Shown here piece after piece: positions 7,786 to 15,976 of a DNA stretch of 64,000 nucleotides. Location of the stretch: the NCBI GenBank assembly GCA_934504345.1, contig CAKSVR010000008.1, positions 1 to 64,000 of the forward strand, read 5' to 3'. The notes beneath the pieces were generated by a model. The model was not told the DNA's origin, searched no databases, and saw only the letters and a program-made list of their open reading frames with translations. The stretch is from an uncultured Agathobaculum sp. (GTDB lineage: Bacteria; Bacillota; Clostridia; Oscillospirales; Butyricicoccaceae). How positions within the stretch are numbered: the first letter of the stretch is position 1; the number at the start of each line of letters is the position of its first letter. The position numbers and the translations under genes are program-made.

Positions 7786-9711
7786 TTACTCGAGCTCAAA
7801 GGCTCCGGTATAGAGCTGATAATACTTGCCGTGCTCGGCAATGAGCTGCTCATGGTTGCCGCGCTCGATGATATGGCCGAGCTGGAGCACCATGATGACA
7901 TCCGCATTCTGGATGGTGGACAGACGGTGCGCGATAACGAACACCGTGCGTCCGTACATCAGGCCGTCCATGCCGGCCTGCACGATGGATTCCGTGCGGG
8001 TATCGATCGAGCTCGTCGCCTCATCGAGGATCATGACCGGCGGGTCTGCTACGGCTGCTCGCGCGATGGACAGCAGCTGACACTGACCCTGCGACAGACT
8101 GCCGCCGTCCCCGTCGATGACGGTATCGTAGCCGTCCGGCAGTCGGCGGATGAAGTCGTCTGCGTTGGCAAGCTGCGCCGCCGCCTCGACCTCCTCATCG
8201 GTCGCATCAAGGCGGCCGTAGCGGATATTATCGCGGATGGTACCGGTGAACAGGTTGGTATCCTGCAAAACGATGCCGAGCGAGCGGCGGAGGTCCGCCT
8301 TTTTGATCTTATTGATGTTGATGCCGTCATAACGGATCTTGCCGTCGGCAAGGTCGTAAAAACGGTTGATCAGGTTGGTGATGGTCGTCTTGCCCGCGCC
8401 CGTTGCACCGACGAACGCGACCTTCTGGCCGGGCTCGGCGTACAGCGTGACATCGTGCAGCACGATCTTATCCGGGTTGTAGCCGAAATCCACACCGAAG
8501 AAGCGCACATCGCCGCGCACCTGCGTATAGGTGGTGGTGCCGTCCTCGTGCGGATGCTTCCACGCCCAGATGTTGGTCTTTTCCGGGGTTTCGACGAGTT
8601 CGCCGTTCTTATCGTACTTGGCGTTGACCAGAGTGACATAGCCGTCATCGACCTCGGGCTCCTCGTCCATCAGCTCGAAGATACGTTCCGCACCGGCCAG
8701 CGCCATGACGATGGAGTTGAACTGCTGCGAAATCTGCGTTACCGGCTGGGTGAACGACTTGGTGAGCTGGAGGAACGAGGCGATAACGCCGACTGTGATG
8801 CTGTCGCCGACCACGCCGGACAGCGCCAGCGCACCGCCGACCACGGCCACGAGCACATACAGCAGGTTGCCGATGTTCATCATGATCGGCATGAGGATGT
8901 TCGCGAAGGTGTTCGCGCTCGAAGCATTCTCACGCAGCTCGTCATTGAGCACATCGAACTGCTCCTTGCACTTTTCCTCATGGCAGAACACCTTGATGAC
9001 CTTCTGGCCGTTGATCATTTCCTCGATATAGCCATTGACTTTGCCGAGCGACTTCTGCTGCTCGAGGAAGAACTTCGCAGACTGGCCGCCCAGCTTCTTT
9101 ACCACCTTGAGCATCACGGCGATGCCGAGCAGCACGAACAGGGTCAGCCAGATGTTCGTCACCACCATGCCGATGAACACGGAAATGATGGTCATAGCCG
9201 AGGAGAACATCTGCGGCACCGACTGGCTGAGCATCTGCTGGAGCGTGTCGGTATCGTTGGTGAAATGGCTCATCAGGTCGCCGTGCGTGTGGGTATCGAA
9301 ATAGCGGATGGGCAGCTTCTGCATATGCTCAAACATTTCGTCGCGCACTTTTTTGAGCACGCCCTGTGAAATGCCCACCATCAGCCAGTTGTAGAGAAAG
9401 GTCGTTGCGATGCCGATGGCGTAAATGACAGCCATGCTCATCAGCGCGTGCAGCAGACCGGTGAACACCGGCGAAGCCTGCACGAGCAGCGGCTCGATAT
9501 AATCATCGATGAGGTTCTTGAGGAACATCGAGCCCGCGACATTCGCCACCGCCGACAGCAGAATGCACACCAGCACGACTGCAAACTGCACGCCGTAGCC
9601 GTTTTTGATATACCGCATCAGCCGTCCGAGCGTTTTTTTCGGTTTTTTGCTGCGCTTGCCGCCCATCATGCCTCTGCGGCCGCCCGGGCCACGCATCTGA
9701 GGTCTTGCCAT
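7786..9711 (-). CDS. Heterodimeric ABC multidrug exporter subunit (canonical ATPase half, BmrD/LmrD-like)
   Basis: A 641-residue half-transporter. It has a basic N-terminal extension (about 1-40), six membrane segments (about 45-370) and a nucleotide-binding domain (about 400-641). The NBD carries Walker A GATGAGKTT, signature LSQGQCQLLSIARA and Walker B MILDEATSSID, keeping the catalytic glutamate. The start codon overlaps the stop of the partner exporter gene by one base. In this class the two subunits form an asymmetric drug or lipid exporter, with this one supplying the hydrolytic glutamate. The MarR gene at the head of the operon suggests control by exported or toxic compounds. Confidence 0.9.
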   Translation of the reverse strand: MARPQMRGPGGRRGMMGGKRSKKPKKTLGRLMRYIKNGYGVQFAVVLVCILLSAVANVAGSMFLKNLIDDYIEPLLVQASPVFTGLLHALMSMAVIYAIGIATTFLYNWLMVGISQGVLKKVRDEMFEHMQKLPIRYFDTHTHGDLMSHFTNDTDTLQQMLSQSVPQMFSSAMTIISVFIGMVVTNIWLTLFVLLGIAVMLKVVKKLGGQSAKFFLEQQKSLGKVNGYIEEMINGQKVIKVFCHEEKCKEQFDVLNDELRENASSANTFANILMPIMMNIGNLLYVLVAVVGGALALSGVVGDSITVGVIASFLQLTKSFTQPVTQISQQFNSIVMALAGAERIFELMDEEPEVDDGYVTLVNAKYDKNGELVETPEKTNIWAWKHPHEDGTTTYTQVRGDVRFFGVDFGYNPDKIVLHDVTLYAEPGQKVAFVGATGAGKTTITNLINRFYDLADGKIRYDGININKIKKADLRRSLGIVLQDTNLFTGTIRDNIRYGRLDATDEEVEAAAQLANADDFIRRLPDGYDTVIDGDGGSLSQGQCQLLSIARAAVADPPVMILDEATSSIDTRTESIVQAGMDGLMYGRTVFVIAHRLSTIQNADVIMVLQLGHIIERGNHEQLIAEHGKYYQLYTGAFELE

Positions 9712-11441
9712 TATTCCTCACCGCCCTTTCTGTTCTGCTGGTTGTAGATCTCCTGATAGATCGCGTTCGCGGCGAGCAGCTCGTCATGCGTGCCGACTGC
9801 CTGCACCGTGCCGCCGTCCAGAATGATGATCTGGTCAGCCTCCTGCACGGAGGAAACGCGCTGTGCGATGATGATCTTGGTCGTGTCCGGGATCTCCTCC
9901 GCGAATGCACGGCGGATGAGCGCATCCGTCTTGGTATCGACCGCGCTGGTCGAGTCATCGAGGATGAGGATCTTCGGCTTTTTCAGCAGCGCACGCGCGA
10001 TGCACAGGCGCTGCTTCTGGCCGCCCGATACGTTCGAGCCGCCCTGCTCGATATGGGTGTCGTACTTATCCGGCATCTGCTGGATAAATTCGTCCGCCTG
10101 TGCCAGTCTGCACACGCGCTCGAGCTCCGCATCCGAGGCGTGCTCATTGCCCCAGCGCAGATTTTCCTTGATAGTGCCGGAGAACAGCACGTTCTTCTGG
10201 AGCACCATCGCGACCTGATCGCGCAGCGCCTCGATGTCGCAATCGCGGACATCCACGCCGCCGACCTTGACCGTACCGCGCGTTACATCATACAGGCGCG
10301 GGATGAGCTGCACGAGCGTGGACTTCGCCGAGCCCGTACCGCCGAGGATGCCGACCGTCTGACCGGCCTTGATGTGCAGGCTCACGTTTTTGAGCGCCAG
10401 CTTATTCTCATCGCCCTTGTAGCTGAAATCCACGTTTTCAAAGTCCACAGAGCCGTTTTCGACCTCGTGGATGGGATTTTCGCCGTTATGCAGGTCAGGC
10501 TTCTCCTCGAGGAGCTCGGTAACGCGCTCTGCGCTGGCCTTTGCCATGGTGATCATAACGAAAACCATGGATACCATCATCAGGCTCATCAAAATCTGCA
10601 TCGCATAGGAGAACATACTCGTCAGCTCACCGGTCGTCATCGAGCCGCCGACGATCAGGCGCGCACCGAACCACGAGATCAGCAGCATACAGCCGTAGAT
10701 GCAGAACTGCATGAGCGGCATATTGAACGCCAGCGTTTTCTGCGCCTTGGAGAATGTGCGGTACAGCAGACCGGAAACGTCCTCGAACTTCGCGGTTTCG
10801 TGCTCCTCACGCACATACGCCTTGACGGCGCGGATGCCGCGCACGTTTTCCTGCACGACCGTGTTCATGCGGTCGTAAACCTTGAACACGCGCTCAAAGA
10901 TCGGGCCTACGACTTTCATCAGGATGCCCAGACCGATGGCCAGCACCGGTGCGACCGCGAGGAAGATGAGCGCCATGCGGCCGTTGATCTTCGCGGCCAT
11001 AACGAGCGCGAACACCAGCATGACCGGGCAGCGCACCGCGATGCGGGTACACATCTGGAAAGCGTTCTGCACGTTGGTAACGTCGGTCGTCAGGCGGGTG
11101 ACGATCGAACCGGTGGAGAACTTATCGATGTTGGAAAACGAGAAATTCTGCACATTGTAGTACATATCGTGGCGCAGATTGCGGGCAAAGCCGGTAGAGG
11201 CCCGCGCCGCGAACGTGCCCGCCGCCGCGCCGAACACCAGCGCCAGCATCGCGCTCGCCACGAGGATGAGGCCGTATTTCCAGATGGCGGCCATGTCCTG
11301 TCCGTCAATGCCGTAGTCGATCAGCTTTGCCATTACCCACGGGATAATGACCTCCATCACGACCTCGAGCACAACGAAAAACGGTGTGAGCAATGCATCC
11401 TTTTTGAACTCACGCACGCTTTTCAGCAGTCGTTTTATCAT
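9711..11441 (-). CDS. Heterodimeric ABC multidrug exporter subunit (degenerate ATPase half, BmrC/LmrC-like)
   Basis: A 576-residue half-transporter: membrane domain about residues 1-320, NBD about 340-576. The Walker A reads GGTGSAKST and the Walker B ends ILILDDSTSAVD, with Asp replacing the usual catalytic Glu, while the signature NVSGGQKQR is intact. This is the noncanonical partner expected for the 641-residue subunit. The start at 11441 (MIKRLLKSV) follows GGGAGGG and overlaps the marR stop by one base (TAATG). The three genes are thus translationally coupled. Confidence 0.9.
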   Translation of the reverse strand: MIKRLLKSVREFKKDALLTPFFVVLEVVMEVIIPWVMAKLIDYGIDGQDMAAIWKYGLILVASAMLALVFGAAAGTFAARASTGFARNLRHDMYYNVQNFSFSNIDKFSTGSIVTRLTTDVTNVQNAFQMCTRIAVRCPVMLVFALVMAAKINGRMALIFLAVAPVLAIGLGILMKVVGPIFERVFKVYDRMNTVVQENVRGIRAVKAYVREEHETAKFEDVSGLLYRTFSKAQKTLAFNMPLMQFCIYGCMLLISWFGARLIVGGSMTTGELTSMFSYAMQILMSLMMVSMVFVMITMAKASAERVTELLEEKPDLHNGENPIHEVENGSVDFENVDFSYKGDENKLALKNVSLHIKAGQTVGILGGTGSAKSTLVQLIPRLYDVTRGTVKVGGVDVRDCDIEALRDQVAMVLQKNVLFSGTIKENLRWGNEHASDAELERVCRLAQADEFIQQMPDKYDTHIEQGGSNVSGGQKQRLCIARALLKKPKILILDDSTSAVDTKTDALIRRAFAEEIPDTTKIIIAQRVSSVQEADQIIILDGGTVQAVGTHDELLAANAIYQEIYNQQNRKGGEE

Positions 11442-11944
11442 TATTTCTGTCCCTCCCTGCACAGATTGCATTGGTACTGCTCCAGATTGGAGCGGATCTT
11501 CTCGCAGACCGCAAACCAGCCCTTCAGCTCGTCCTCGGTGATGCCCTGCTGGAGCAGCTGCTCCATCTGCTTCATGCGCTCGGTGATGTATTCATCCATT
11601 GCATGGGCCTGTTCGGTCAGCACCAGACGTTTCAGACGGCCGTCATGCTCCACCGGCTCGCGGCGGATGAGGTCGTGCTGTTCCATGAGCTGCAAAATGC
11701 CCGTTGCGGTCGAGCGGCGCATCTGGAATGCGTTTTCGATGTCTTTCTGGAACACATCGCCCTTTTTTTCGTGCATGATAAGGTGATGGACGATCATCGC
11801 CTGCATACCGGTCACATTGGCTGCATTTTCGGACTTTTCGGTCATGCACGCCATCTGCCGCCGTAGCAGATTATGCAGCATACCGATCTCCGCGCCGATG
11901 CGTGCATCCGCACCGCAGCAGTCCGGGTGAATATGCTTCCGCAC
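11441..11944 (-). CDS. MarR-family transcriptional regulator of the ABC exporter operon
   Basis: A 167-residue winged-helix regulator. The DNA-binding region spans about residues 60-115 (KKGDVFQKDIENAFQMRRST, then LIRREPVEHDGRLKRLVLTE as the wing). Cysteines near both termini (C9/C10 and C160/C163) could allow redox sensing, but this is speculation. It starts at GTG (11944) after TAAGGAGG. As first gene of the operon with an operator palindrome across its own promoter, it is probably an autorepressor relieved by an exporter substrate. Confidence 0.9.
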   Translation of the reverse strand: MRKHIHPDCCGADARIGAEIGMLHNLLRRQMACMTEKSENAANVTGMQAMIVHHLIMHEKKGDVFQKDIENAFQMRRSTATGILQLMEQHDLIRREPVEHDGRLKRLVLTEQAHAMDEYITERMKQMEQLLQQGITEDELKGWFAVCEKIRSNLEQYQCNLCREGQK

Positions 11945-11961
11945 TTTGTTAGCCTCCTTAC

Positions 11962-12006
11962 TGTTAGCTTGCTAACATATTATACACCGTGTTTTGGCAA
12001 TGTCAA
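11962..12006 (-). promoter_or_regulatory. Consensus promoter and MarR operator of the exporter operon
   Basis: Minus strand: -35 TTGACA (12001-12006), 16-bp spacer, -10 TATAAT (11979-11984). Immediately downstream lies the perfect inverted repeat TGTTAGC-AA-GCTAACA (11962-11977), which covers the likely transcription start and ends just before the Shine-Dalgarno. A repressor bound there would block initiation. Confidence 0.85.
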
Positions 12007-12030
12007 TGGACTTCACGAAAAGTTCATATT

Positions 12031-12430
12031 TGCCGAGCAGCCGCTTTCCGGTGCAACCGAGTTGCGAAGCGATACACCGTTTCCGGCCTGGGGAGCTTCG
12101 CGCTCTGCGGAGCGCGGGAACGGTGCGCCGCCCTGGCGCTGGGGCAAAAAGGAAGGGACACCTACGATTTGCCCGTAGGCCACTAAACATTATTCCCGCG
12201 CTGTGCGCGGATTTAATGAGTGCTATCCTCTTGGGACTCCAACTTTCCCTTTAGGCAGCCCCGCGAACGGGCCTGCGGCCCTACTTCATAGGTAACTCGC
12301 ATAAAGGAACGGGCATCGGCTTCCGTTTTCCGCATGGTCGCGGCGTTATCGCGGCAGATTGCACGGGTTTTGCGTTGTTGCGGTTTACCTTGTGCAAGGG
12401 CGGCGTATCTGCGACCGCCCGAATCGTTAC
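12031..12430 (+). repeat. R element, half copy (R1)
   Basis: It contains the left-arm end (GGTGCAACCGAGTTGCGAAG near 12050), GCGCTCTGCGGAGCGCGGGA, AAGGGACACCTACG, GGTAACTCGCATAAAGGAAC and GCGGCAGATTGCACGGGTTT. It then ends in a segment (AGGGCGGCGTATCTGCGACC) found only here and, inverted, in R6. No right arm is present. A small unrelated hairpin segment interrupts it near 12190. No gene is supported in 12007-12526. Confidence 0.75.
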
Positions 12431-12435
12431 ATTCT

Positions 12436-12468
12436 CTTCACTCTCCACTCCTCACTCTTCACTCTGCC
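12436..12468. repeat. Short CTCTTCACTC-type simple repeat
   Basis: An imperfect run of CTCTTCACTCTCCACTCCTC units directly upstream of the folC promoter. It is similar in style to the GGAGAATGG repeats but differs in sequence. Confidence 0.4.
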
Positions 12469-12486
12469 TCGAAAGTGTGATATAAT
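12458..12486 (+). promoter_or_regulatory. folC promoter (extended -10)
   Basis: TG-A-TATAAT (-10 at 12481-12486) with a poor -35 TTCACT (12458-12463) at 17 bp. An extended -10 would compensate. Confidence 0.55.
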
Positions 12487-12526
12487 CGAACCAACACTAC
12501 ATACAGGTATAAGGAAAGAAACGATT

Positions 12527-13831
12527 ATGGATACCGAATTTCCGAAAACGGCAATCGAATACATCCACTCGCTCGGGCGGTTTTCCGGCAAGCCGGGACT
12601 GCACCGCATCCGGGCGTTATGCGCGGCGCTGGGCGACCCGCAGGACAGGCTGCGCTTTGTCCACCTTGCAGGCACGAACGGCAAGGGCTCAACGGCCAGC
12701 ATGATCGCCTCGGCGTTACAGGCGGCAGGCTTCCGCACCGGCTTATACACCTCGCCGTATCTGATCCAGTTTCACGAGCGCATCCGCATAGACGGCACGA
12801 TGATCTCGGACGACGATCTGACCCGTTTATCCGAGCGGGTGACGGTTGCGTGCGAGTCGCTCACGCTGCCTGACGGCGAGAGCATCGGTGAGTTCGAATT
12901 TACGACCGCGCTGGCATTTCTGTACTTTGCCGAGCAGGAATGCGACATCGTGGTGCTGGAAACCGGCCTCGGCGGCCGCTGTGATGCGACAAACGTTATC
13001 CAGAAGACCGAGGTCTGCGTGATAACGCCCATCTCGCTCGACCACACGGCGGTGCTCGGCAGCACAACGGCTGTCATCGCGGGTGAGAAAGCGGGCATCA
13101 TCAAGCCCGGTTCGGCGGTCGTCTGCGCGGACGGGCAGCCCAACGATGTGCAGGCCGTCATGCGGCGGGCGTGCAGTGCGGCGGGCGCGGTCTGGTTCGG
13201 CGGCGCGGAGGACTGCCGCGTGCTGCGGTGCGACATCAGCGGTTCGGCGTTCGTCTACGAAGAACAAGGCTACACCATCGCCATGCCGGGACGGCACCAA
13301 CTGCAAAACGCACGCACGGCGCTGCGGACATTGAATGCGCTGCGTGCGCGCGACTGGGACATCCCGACCGAGGCGGCGGTGCGCGGTCTGGCGCGGGCGC
13401 GTATCGCCGGACGGCTGGAACGGGTGGTCGATCAGCCGCTCATCCTGCTCGACGGCGCACACAATGCCGCCGGTGCGGATGCGCTGTGCCATGCGGTCGA
13501 TGAACTGCTCAAAATGCGCCGTCTGCACGTTGTGATGGGCATGGTGCGCGACAAGGATTACGCCACCTGTGTGCATCAGGTCGCCCGCCGCGCGGACGAT
13601 TTCTACGCCTGTGTGCCCGATGCGGGTGAGCGTTCACTGGACGCCCACACCATCGCGGAGCTGGCGCGGCAGAGCTGCAAAAGCGTATATGAGTGCGAAT
13701 CCGCCGAGCACGCCATCGAGCTGGCGCTCGAGCACGCGAAGATGAACGACTGTATCCTCATCTGCGGTTCGCTCTATCTCATCGGTGAATGCGAGAAGAT
13801 TTTGCGCGGCCGACCGAAAGCGACAGATTAA
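12527..13831 (+). CDS. folC: Bifunctional folylpolyglutamate synthase / dihydrofolate synthase
   Basis: A 434-residue Mur-ligase-like enzyme that adds glutamate to folates. It has the P-loop HLAGTNGKGSTASM (about residues 45-58), the YTSPYLIQFHERI folate-binding segment, DHTAVLGST, and the C-terminal HNAAGADAL motif. ATG 12527 follows AAGGAAAG. The frame stays open upstream, but only repeat sequence lies there. It is cytoplasmic, and monocistronic judging by its promoter and the strong terminator at 13850. Confidence 0.95.
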   Translation: MDTEFPKTAIEYIHSLGRFSGKPGLHRIRALCAALGDPQDRLRFVHLAGTNGKGSTASMIASALQAAGFRTGLYTSPYLIQFHERIRIDGTMISDDDLTRLSERVTVACESLTLPDGESIGEFEFTTALAFLYFAEQECDIVVLETGLGGRCDATNVIQKTEVCVITPISLDHTAVLGSTTAVIAGEKAGIIKPGSAVVCADGQPNDVQAVMRRACSAAGAVWFGGAEDCRVLRCDISGSAFVYEEQGYTIAMPGRHQLQNARTALRTLNALRARDWDIPTEAAVRGLARARIAGRLERVVDQPLILLDGAHNAAGADALCHAVDELLKMRRLHVVMGMVRDKDYATCVHQVARRADDFYACVPDAGERSLDAHTIAELARQSCKSVYECESAEHAIELALEHAKMNDCILICGSLYLIGECEKILRGRPKATD

Positions 13832-13849
13832 AATGGAATAAACAGGTAA

Positions 13850-13888
13850 AATAAGGCTTGTACTTTGAAAGTATAAGCCTTATTTTTG
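13850..13888 (+). terminator. folC terminator directly upstream of spoIIAA
   Basis: AATAAGGCTT (13850-13859) pairs with AAGCCTTATT (13875-13884), with a further G-U and TACTT/AAGTA inside, giving a stem of about 16 bp followed by TTTTTG. It ends 21 bp before the spoIIAA ATG, leaving almost no room for a separate downstream promoter. Confidence 0.85.
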
Positions 13889-13908
13889 TTTGCTTCGAGG
13901 TGACATAT

Positions 13909-14229
13909 ATGCTGCAAATCACGCAGAAAACGCAGGATGGCACACTGACCGCATCCTATACGGGCGAACTCGACCACCACGCAGCGCGGACGGCCATCGA
14001 GCAGACCGAGGATCTGCTCATCCTGTTCCCGTGCGAAAAACTGGTACTCGACCTGTCCGGGCTGACGTTCATGGACAGCTCCGGACTGGCAGTGGTGCTG
14101 CACCTGCACCGCACCTGCGCCCGCAGCGGACGGGAATTTTCCGTGCGCGGCACGCCGCCGCAGCCCATGCGGGTGTTCGAGGCGGCCGGTCTGCCGCAGG
14201 TGATGGTATTTGAAAGAGGTGAAGACTAA
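13909..14229 (+). CDS. spoIIAA: Anti-sigma-F factor antagonist SpoIIAA
   Basis: A 106-residue STAS-domain protein. The phosphorylatable serine lies in FMDSSGLAVVLHLH (about residues 49-62). Unphosphorylated SpoIIAA displaces SpoIIAB from sigma-F; SpoIIE (4890-7244) generates that form. ATG 13909 follows GAGGTG, and its stop overlaps the spoIIAB start by one base. Transcription in relatives is from a sigma-H, Spo0A-activated promoter. I see no convincing one between the folC terminator and the ATG. Confidence 0.93.
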   Translation: MLQITQKTQDGTLTASYTGELDHHAARTAIEQTEDLLILFPCEKLVLDLSGLTFMDSSGLAVVLHLHRTCARSGREFSVRGTPPQPMRVFEAAGLPQVMVFERGED

Positions 14230-14666
14230 TGCGGGCAGTCATCAACAAAATGAGCCTGAAGTTCGAGAGCCATTCGGTCAACGAGGCATTCGCGCGGCAG
14301 GCGGTCGGCGCGTTCGTCGCGCAGCTCGACCCGACGATGGAGGAGCTCGGCGACATCAAGACCGTGGTTTCCGAGGCGGTAACGAACGCCATTGTACATG
14401 GATATGCGAACAAATGCGGGTTTATCACGGTGACAGTGCGGCTGTTTGAGGGACGGGCGCTCGAGCTCAAGGTGAAAGATGCGGGCTGCGGCATCGAGAA
14501 CGTCGAGCAGGCGCGCCAGCCCATGTTCACCACGGGCGACGATACGCGCAGCGGCATGGGCTTTACTATCATGGAAACGTTCACAGACAAGATGCGCGTG
14601 CGCTCCACGCCGGGCAAGGGCACGCTGGTGGCGATGGTCAAGGTGCTCAAGGAGCGGCGGGCGTGA
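14229..14666 (+). CDS. spoIIAB: Anti-sigma-F factor / serine kinase SpoIIAB
   Basis: A 145-residue GHKL-fold kinase that binds sigma-F and phosphorylates SpoIIAA. The N box EAVTNAIVHGY (about 50-60), the G1 box VKDAGCGI (about 83-90) and the G2 region TTGDDTRSGMGFTIM are all present. Start and stop are both coupled by overlap to its neighbours, so stoichiometry is probably set by translational coupling. Length is normal. Confidence 0.95.
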   Translation: MRAVINKMSLKFESHSVNEAFARQAVGAFVAQLDPTMEELGDIKTVVSEAVTNAIVHGYANKCGFITVTVRLFEGRALELKVKDAGCGIENVEQARQPMFTTGDDTRSGMGFTIMETFTDKMRVRSTPGKGTLVAMVKVLKERRA

Positions 14667-15370
14667 CCGGAAAAATGCGCGCACTGCTCGAGCTGGCGGG
14701 CGCGGGCGACCGCGAAGCCGAGGCGCGGCTCATCGAGGACAACAGCGGGCTCATCTGGTCGATCGCGCGGCGGTATTACGGGCGCGGCGTCGAGCCGGAC
14801 GACCTGTACCAACTGGCGTGCGTAGGCTTCATCAAGGCGGTGCGCGGGTTCGATGCCGCACGCGGCAACGAGTTCTCGACCTATGCCGTGCCCAAGATCG
14901 CGGGCGAGATCCGGCGGTTTCTGCGCGATGACGGCGCGGTCAAGGTCAGCCGGGTCGTCAAGGAACGTGCGGTGCGCGTGCGCCGCATCCAGAGCGACTG
15001 GGAAAGCCGTCACGGCCGCTCCCCTACCGTATCCGAGCTGGCCGAGGCCGCCGGACTGACCGCCGAGGAAGTCGCGGCGTGCGAACAGGCGGACGTTTCG
15101 GTGGATTCGTTCGAGCGTGAGCTGTCCGGCGGCGGTCGGCTGGGCGATCTGGTCGGTGACGAGGGCATGGAGGAGCGCACCTGCCTGCATCTGTCGCTGC
15201 ACGAGGCGCTGCGGCAGCTGCCCGACCGCGACCGGCAGGTCATTGCACTGCGCTATTCGCGCGACCTGACCCAGCAGCAGGTCAGCCATATCATCGGCGT
15301 GTCGCAGGTGCAGGTTTCGCGCATTGAGAAAAAAGCCATAGAGAAGCTGAGAGAGATGTTGAAAGAGTAG
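14663..15370 (+). CDS. sigF: Forespore sigma factor sigma-F
   Basis: A 235-residue sigma-70-type factor. Region 2 is PDDLYQLACVGFIKAVRGFD, followed by STYAVPKIAGEIRRFLRD (about residues 66-90). Region 3 is SPTVSELAEAAGL, and region 4 carries a helix-turn-helix, LTQQQVSHIIGVSQVQVSRI. It directs early forespore transcription and is held inactive by SpoIIAB. GTG start 14663 overlaps the spoIIAB stop. The third-gene position of the classical operon distinguishes it from sigma-G. Confidence 0.93.
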   Translation: MTGKMRALLELAGAGDREAEARLIEDNSGLIWSIARRYYGRGVEPDDLYQLACVGFIKAVRGFDAARGNEFSTYAVPKIAGEIRRFLRDDGAVKVSRVVKERAVRVRRIQSDWESRHGRSPTVSELAEAAGLTAEEVAACEQADVSVDSFERELSGGGRLGDLVGDEGMEERTCLHLSLHEALRQLPDRDRQVIALRYSRDLTQQQVSHIIGVSQVQVSRIEKKAIEKLREMLKE

Positions 15371-15397
15371 GTTCTCCTTTGAGAGCCTACTCTTTTT
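15364..15397 (+). terminator. Terminator of the spoIIA operon
   Basis: GAGTAGG/CCTACTC with an inner CTC/GAG stem, then CTTTTTC; the left arm overlaps the last sigF codons. Confidence 0.85.
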
Positions 15398-15448
15398 CGT
15401 GGTGCAAATTGAGGATGAAAAATGAATGTTTCAGTTGTACCGCTGTTT

Positions 15449-15757
15449 TTACGGAATCCACCCGAAACGGGTCATATCCACCTTACCGTCAGTGGTGAAC
15501 TCCACGCCGTCCGCCTCGAGCAGCGCCCGCTGCACATCCTCTCCGCCGAACGCGAACGCCGGAGAGGTCCGTCCGTCTTTTGTCACCACGCGGTAGCACG
15601 GGATGCCCTCCGGGTTCGGGTTTGCGTGCAGCGCATAGCCCACCACACGCGCCCAGCGCGGGTTGCCGGCCAGCGCCGCAATCTGTCCATAACTCGCCAC
15701 GCGCCCGCGCGGAATTTCCCGCACGACTGCATATATACGGTCAAAGCTGTTTGCCAT
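15449..15757 (-). CDS. MGMT-family DNA alkyltransferase-like protein
   Basis: A 102-residue protein comprising only the DNA-binding/active-site domain of O6-alkylguanine-DNA alkyltransferases. The helix-turn-helix IPRGRVASYGQIAALAGNP is followed by GIPCYRVVTKDG. The cysteine of the PCHRV motif is kept, but the histidine is tyrosine. True ATL proteins instead replace the cysteine, so this may be a minimal transferase or a damage-recognition protein. No N-terminal domain precedes it. It is divergent from gdhA, monocistronic, and starts at ATG 15757. Confidence 0.85.
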   Translation of the reverse strand: MANSFDRIYAVVREIPRGRVASYGQIAALAGNPRWARVVGYALHANPNPEGIPCYRVVTKDGRTSPAFAFGGEDVQRALLEADGVEFTTDGKVDMTRFGWIP

Positions 15758-15858
15758 GCCTGATCCTCCCTCCTTTTGCTTTATTATATCAAGTCAGACT
15801 GACAATATCCATGCCTTTTTCGGCCTTAAAAACTGTATAATTTTATCATGCTAAAGTA

Positions 15859-15887
15859 TTGCATATGCAAAAAAAATGCTATATAAT
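15859..15887 (+). promoter_or_regulatory. gdhA promoter
   Basis: TTGCAT (15859-15864), 17-bp spacer, TATAAT (15882-15887). Transcription should begin near 15894, giving a leader of about 83 nt. Confidence 0.75.
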
Positions 15888-15912
15888 AAAATCGTCACCA
15901 AATATGAAAGCA

Positions 15913-15957
15913 TTCCACTGGGATTACTTACGAAAGTAAGGTTCGAGTGGTATAGAA
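15913..15957 (+). promoter_or_regulatory. Structured leader of gdhA
   Basis: Nested inverted repeats lie in the leader: ATTCCACT pairs with AGTGG...AGAAT (outer), enclosing CTTAC-GAAA-GTAAG (inner, GNRA-type loop). The Shine-Dalgarno AAGGAGGA (15960-15967) follows immediately. This may stabilise the mRNA or act as a regulatory element. No known riboswitch is recognised. Confidence 0.45.
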
Positions 15958-15976
15958 TGTAAGGAGGACAATAAAA

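Noticed and set aside
15913..15957. Known riboswitch upstream of gdhA
   Set aside because: The fold is too small and its conserved bases match no riboswitch I can recall; only a structured leader is claimed.
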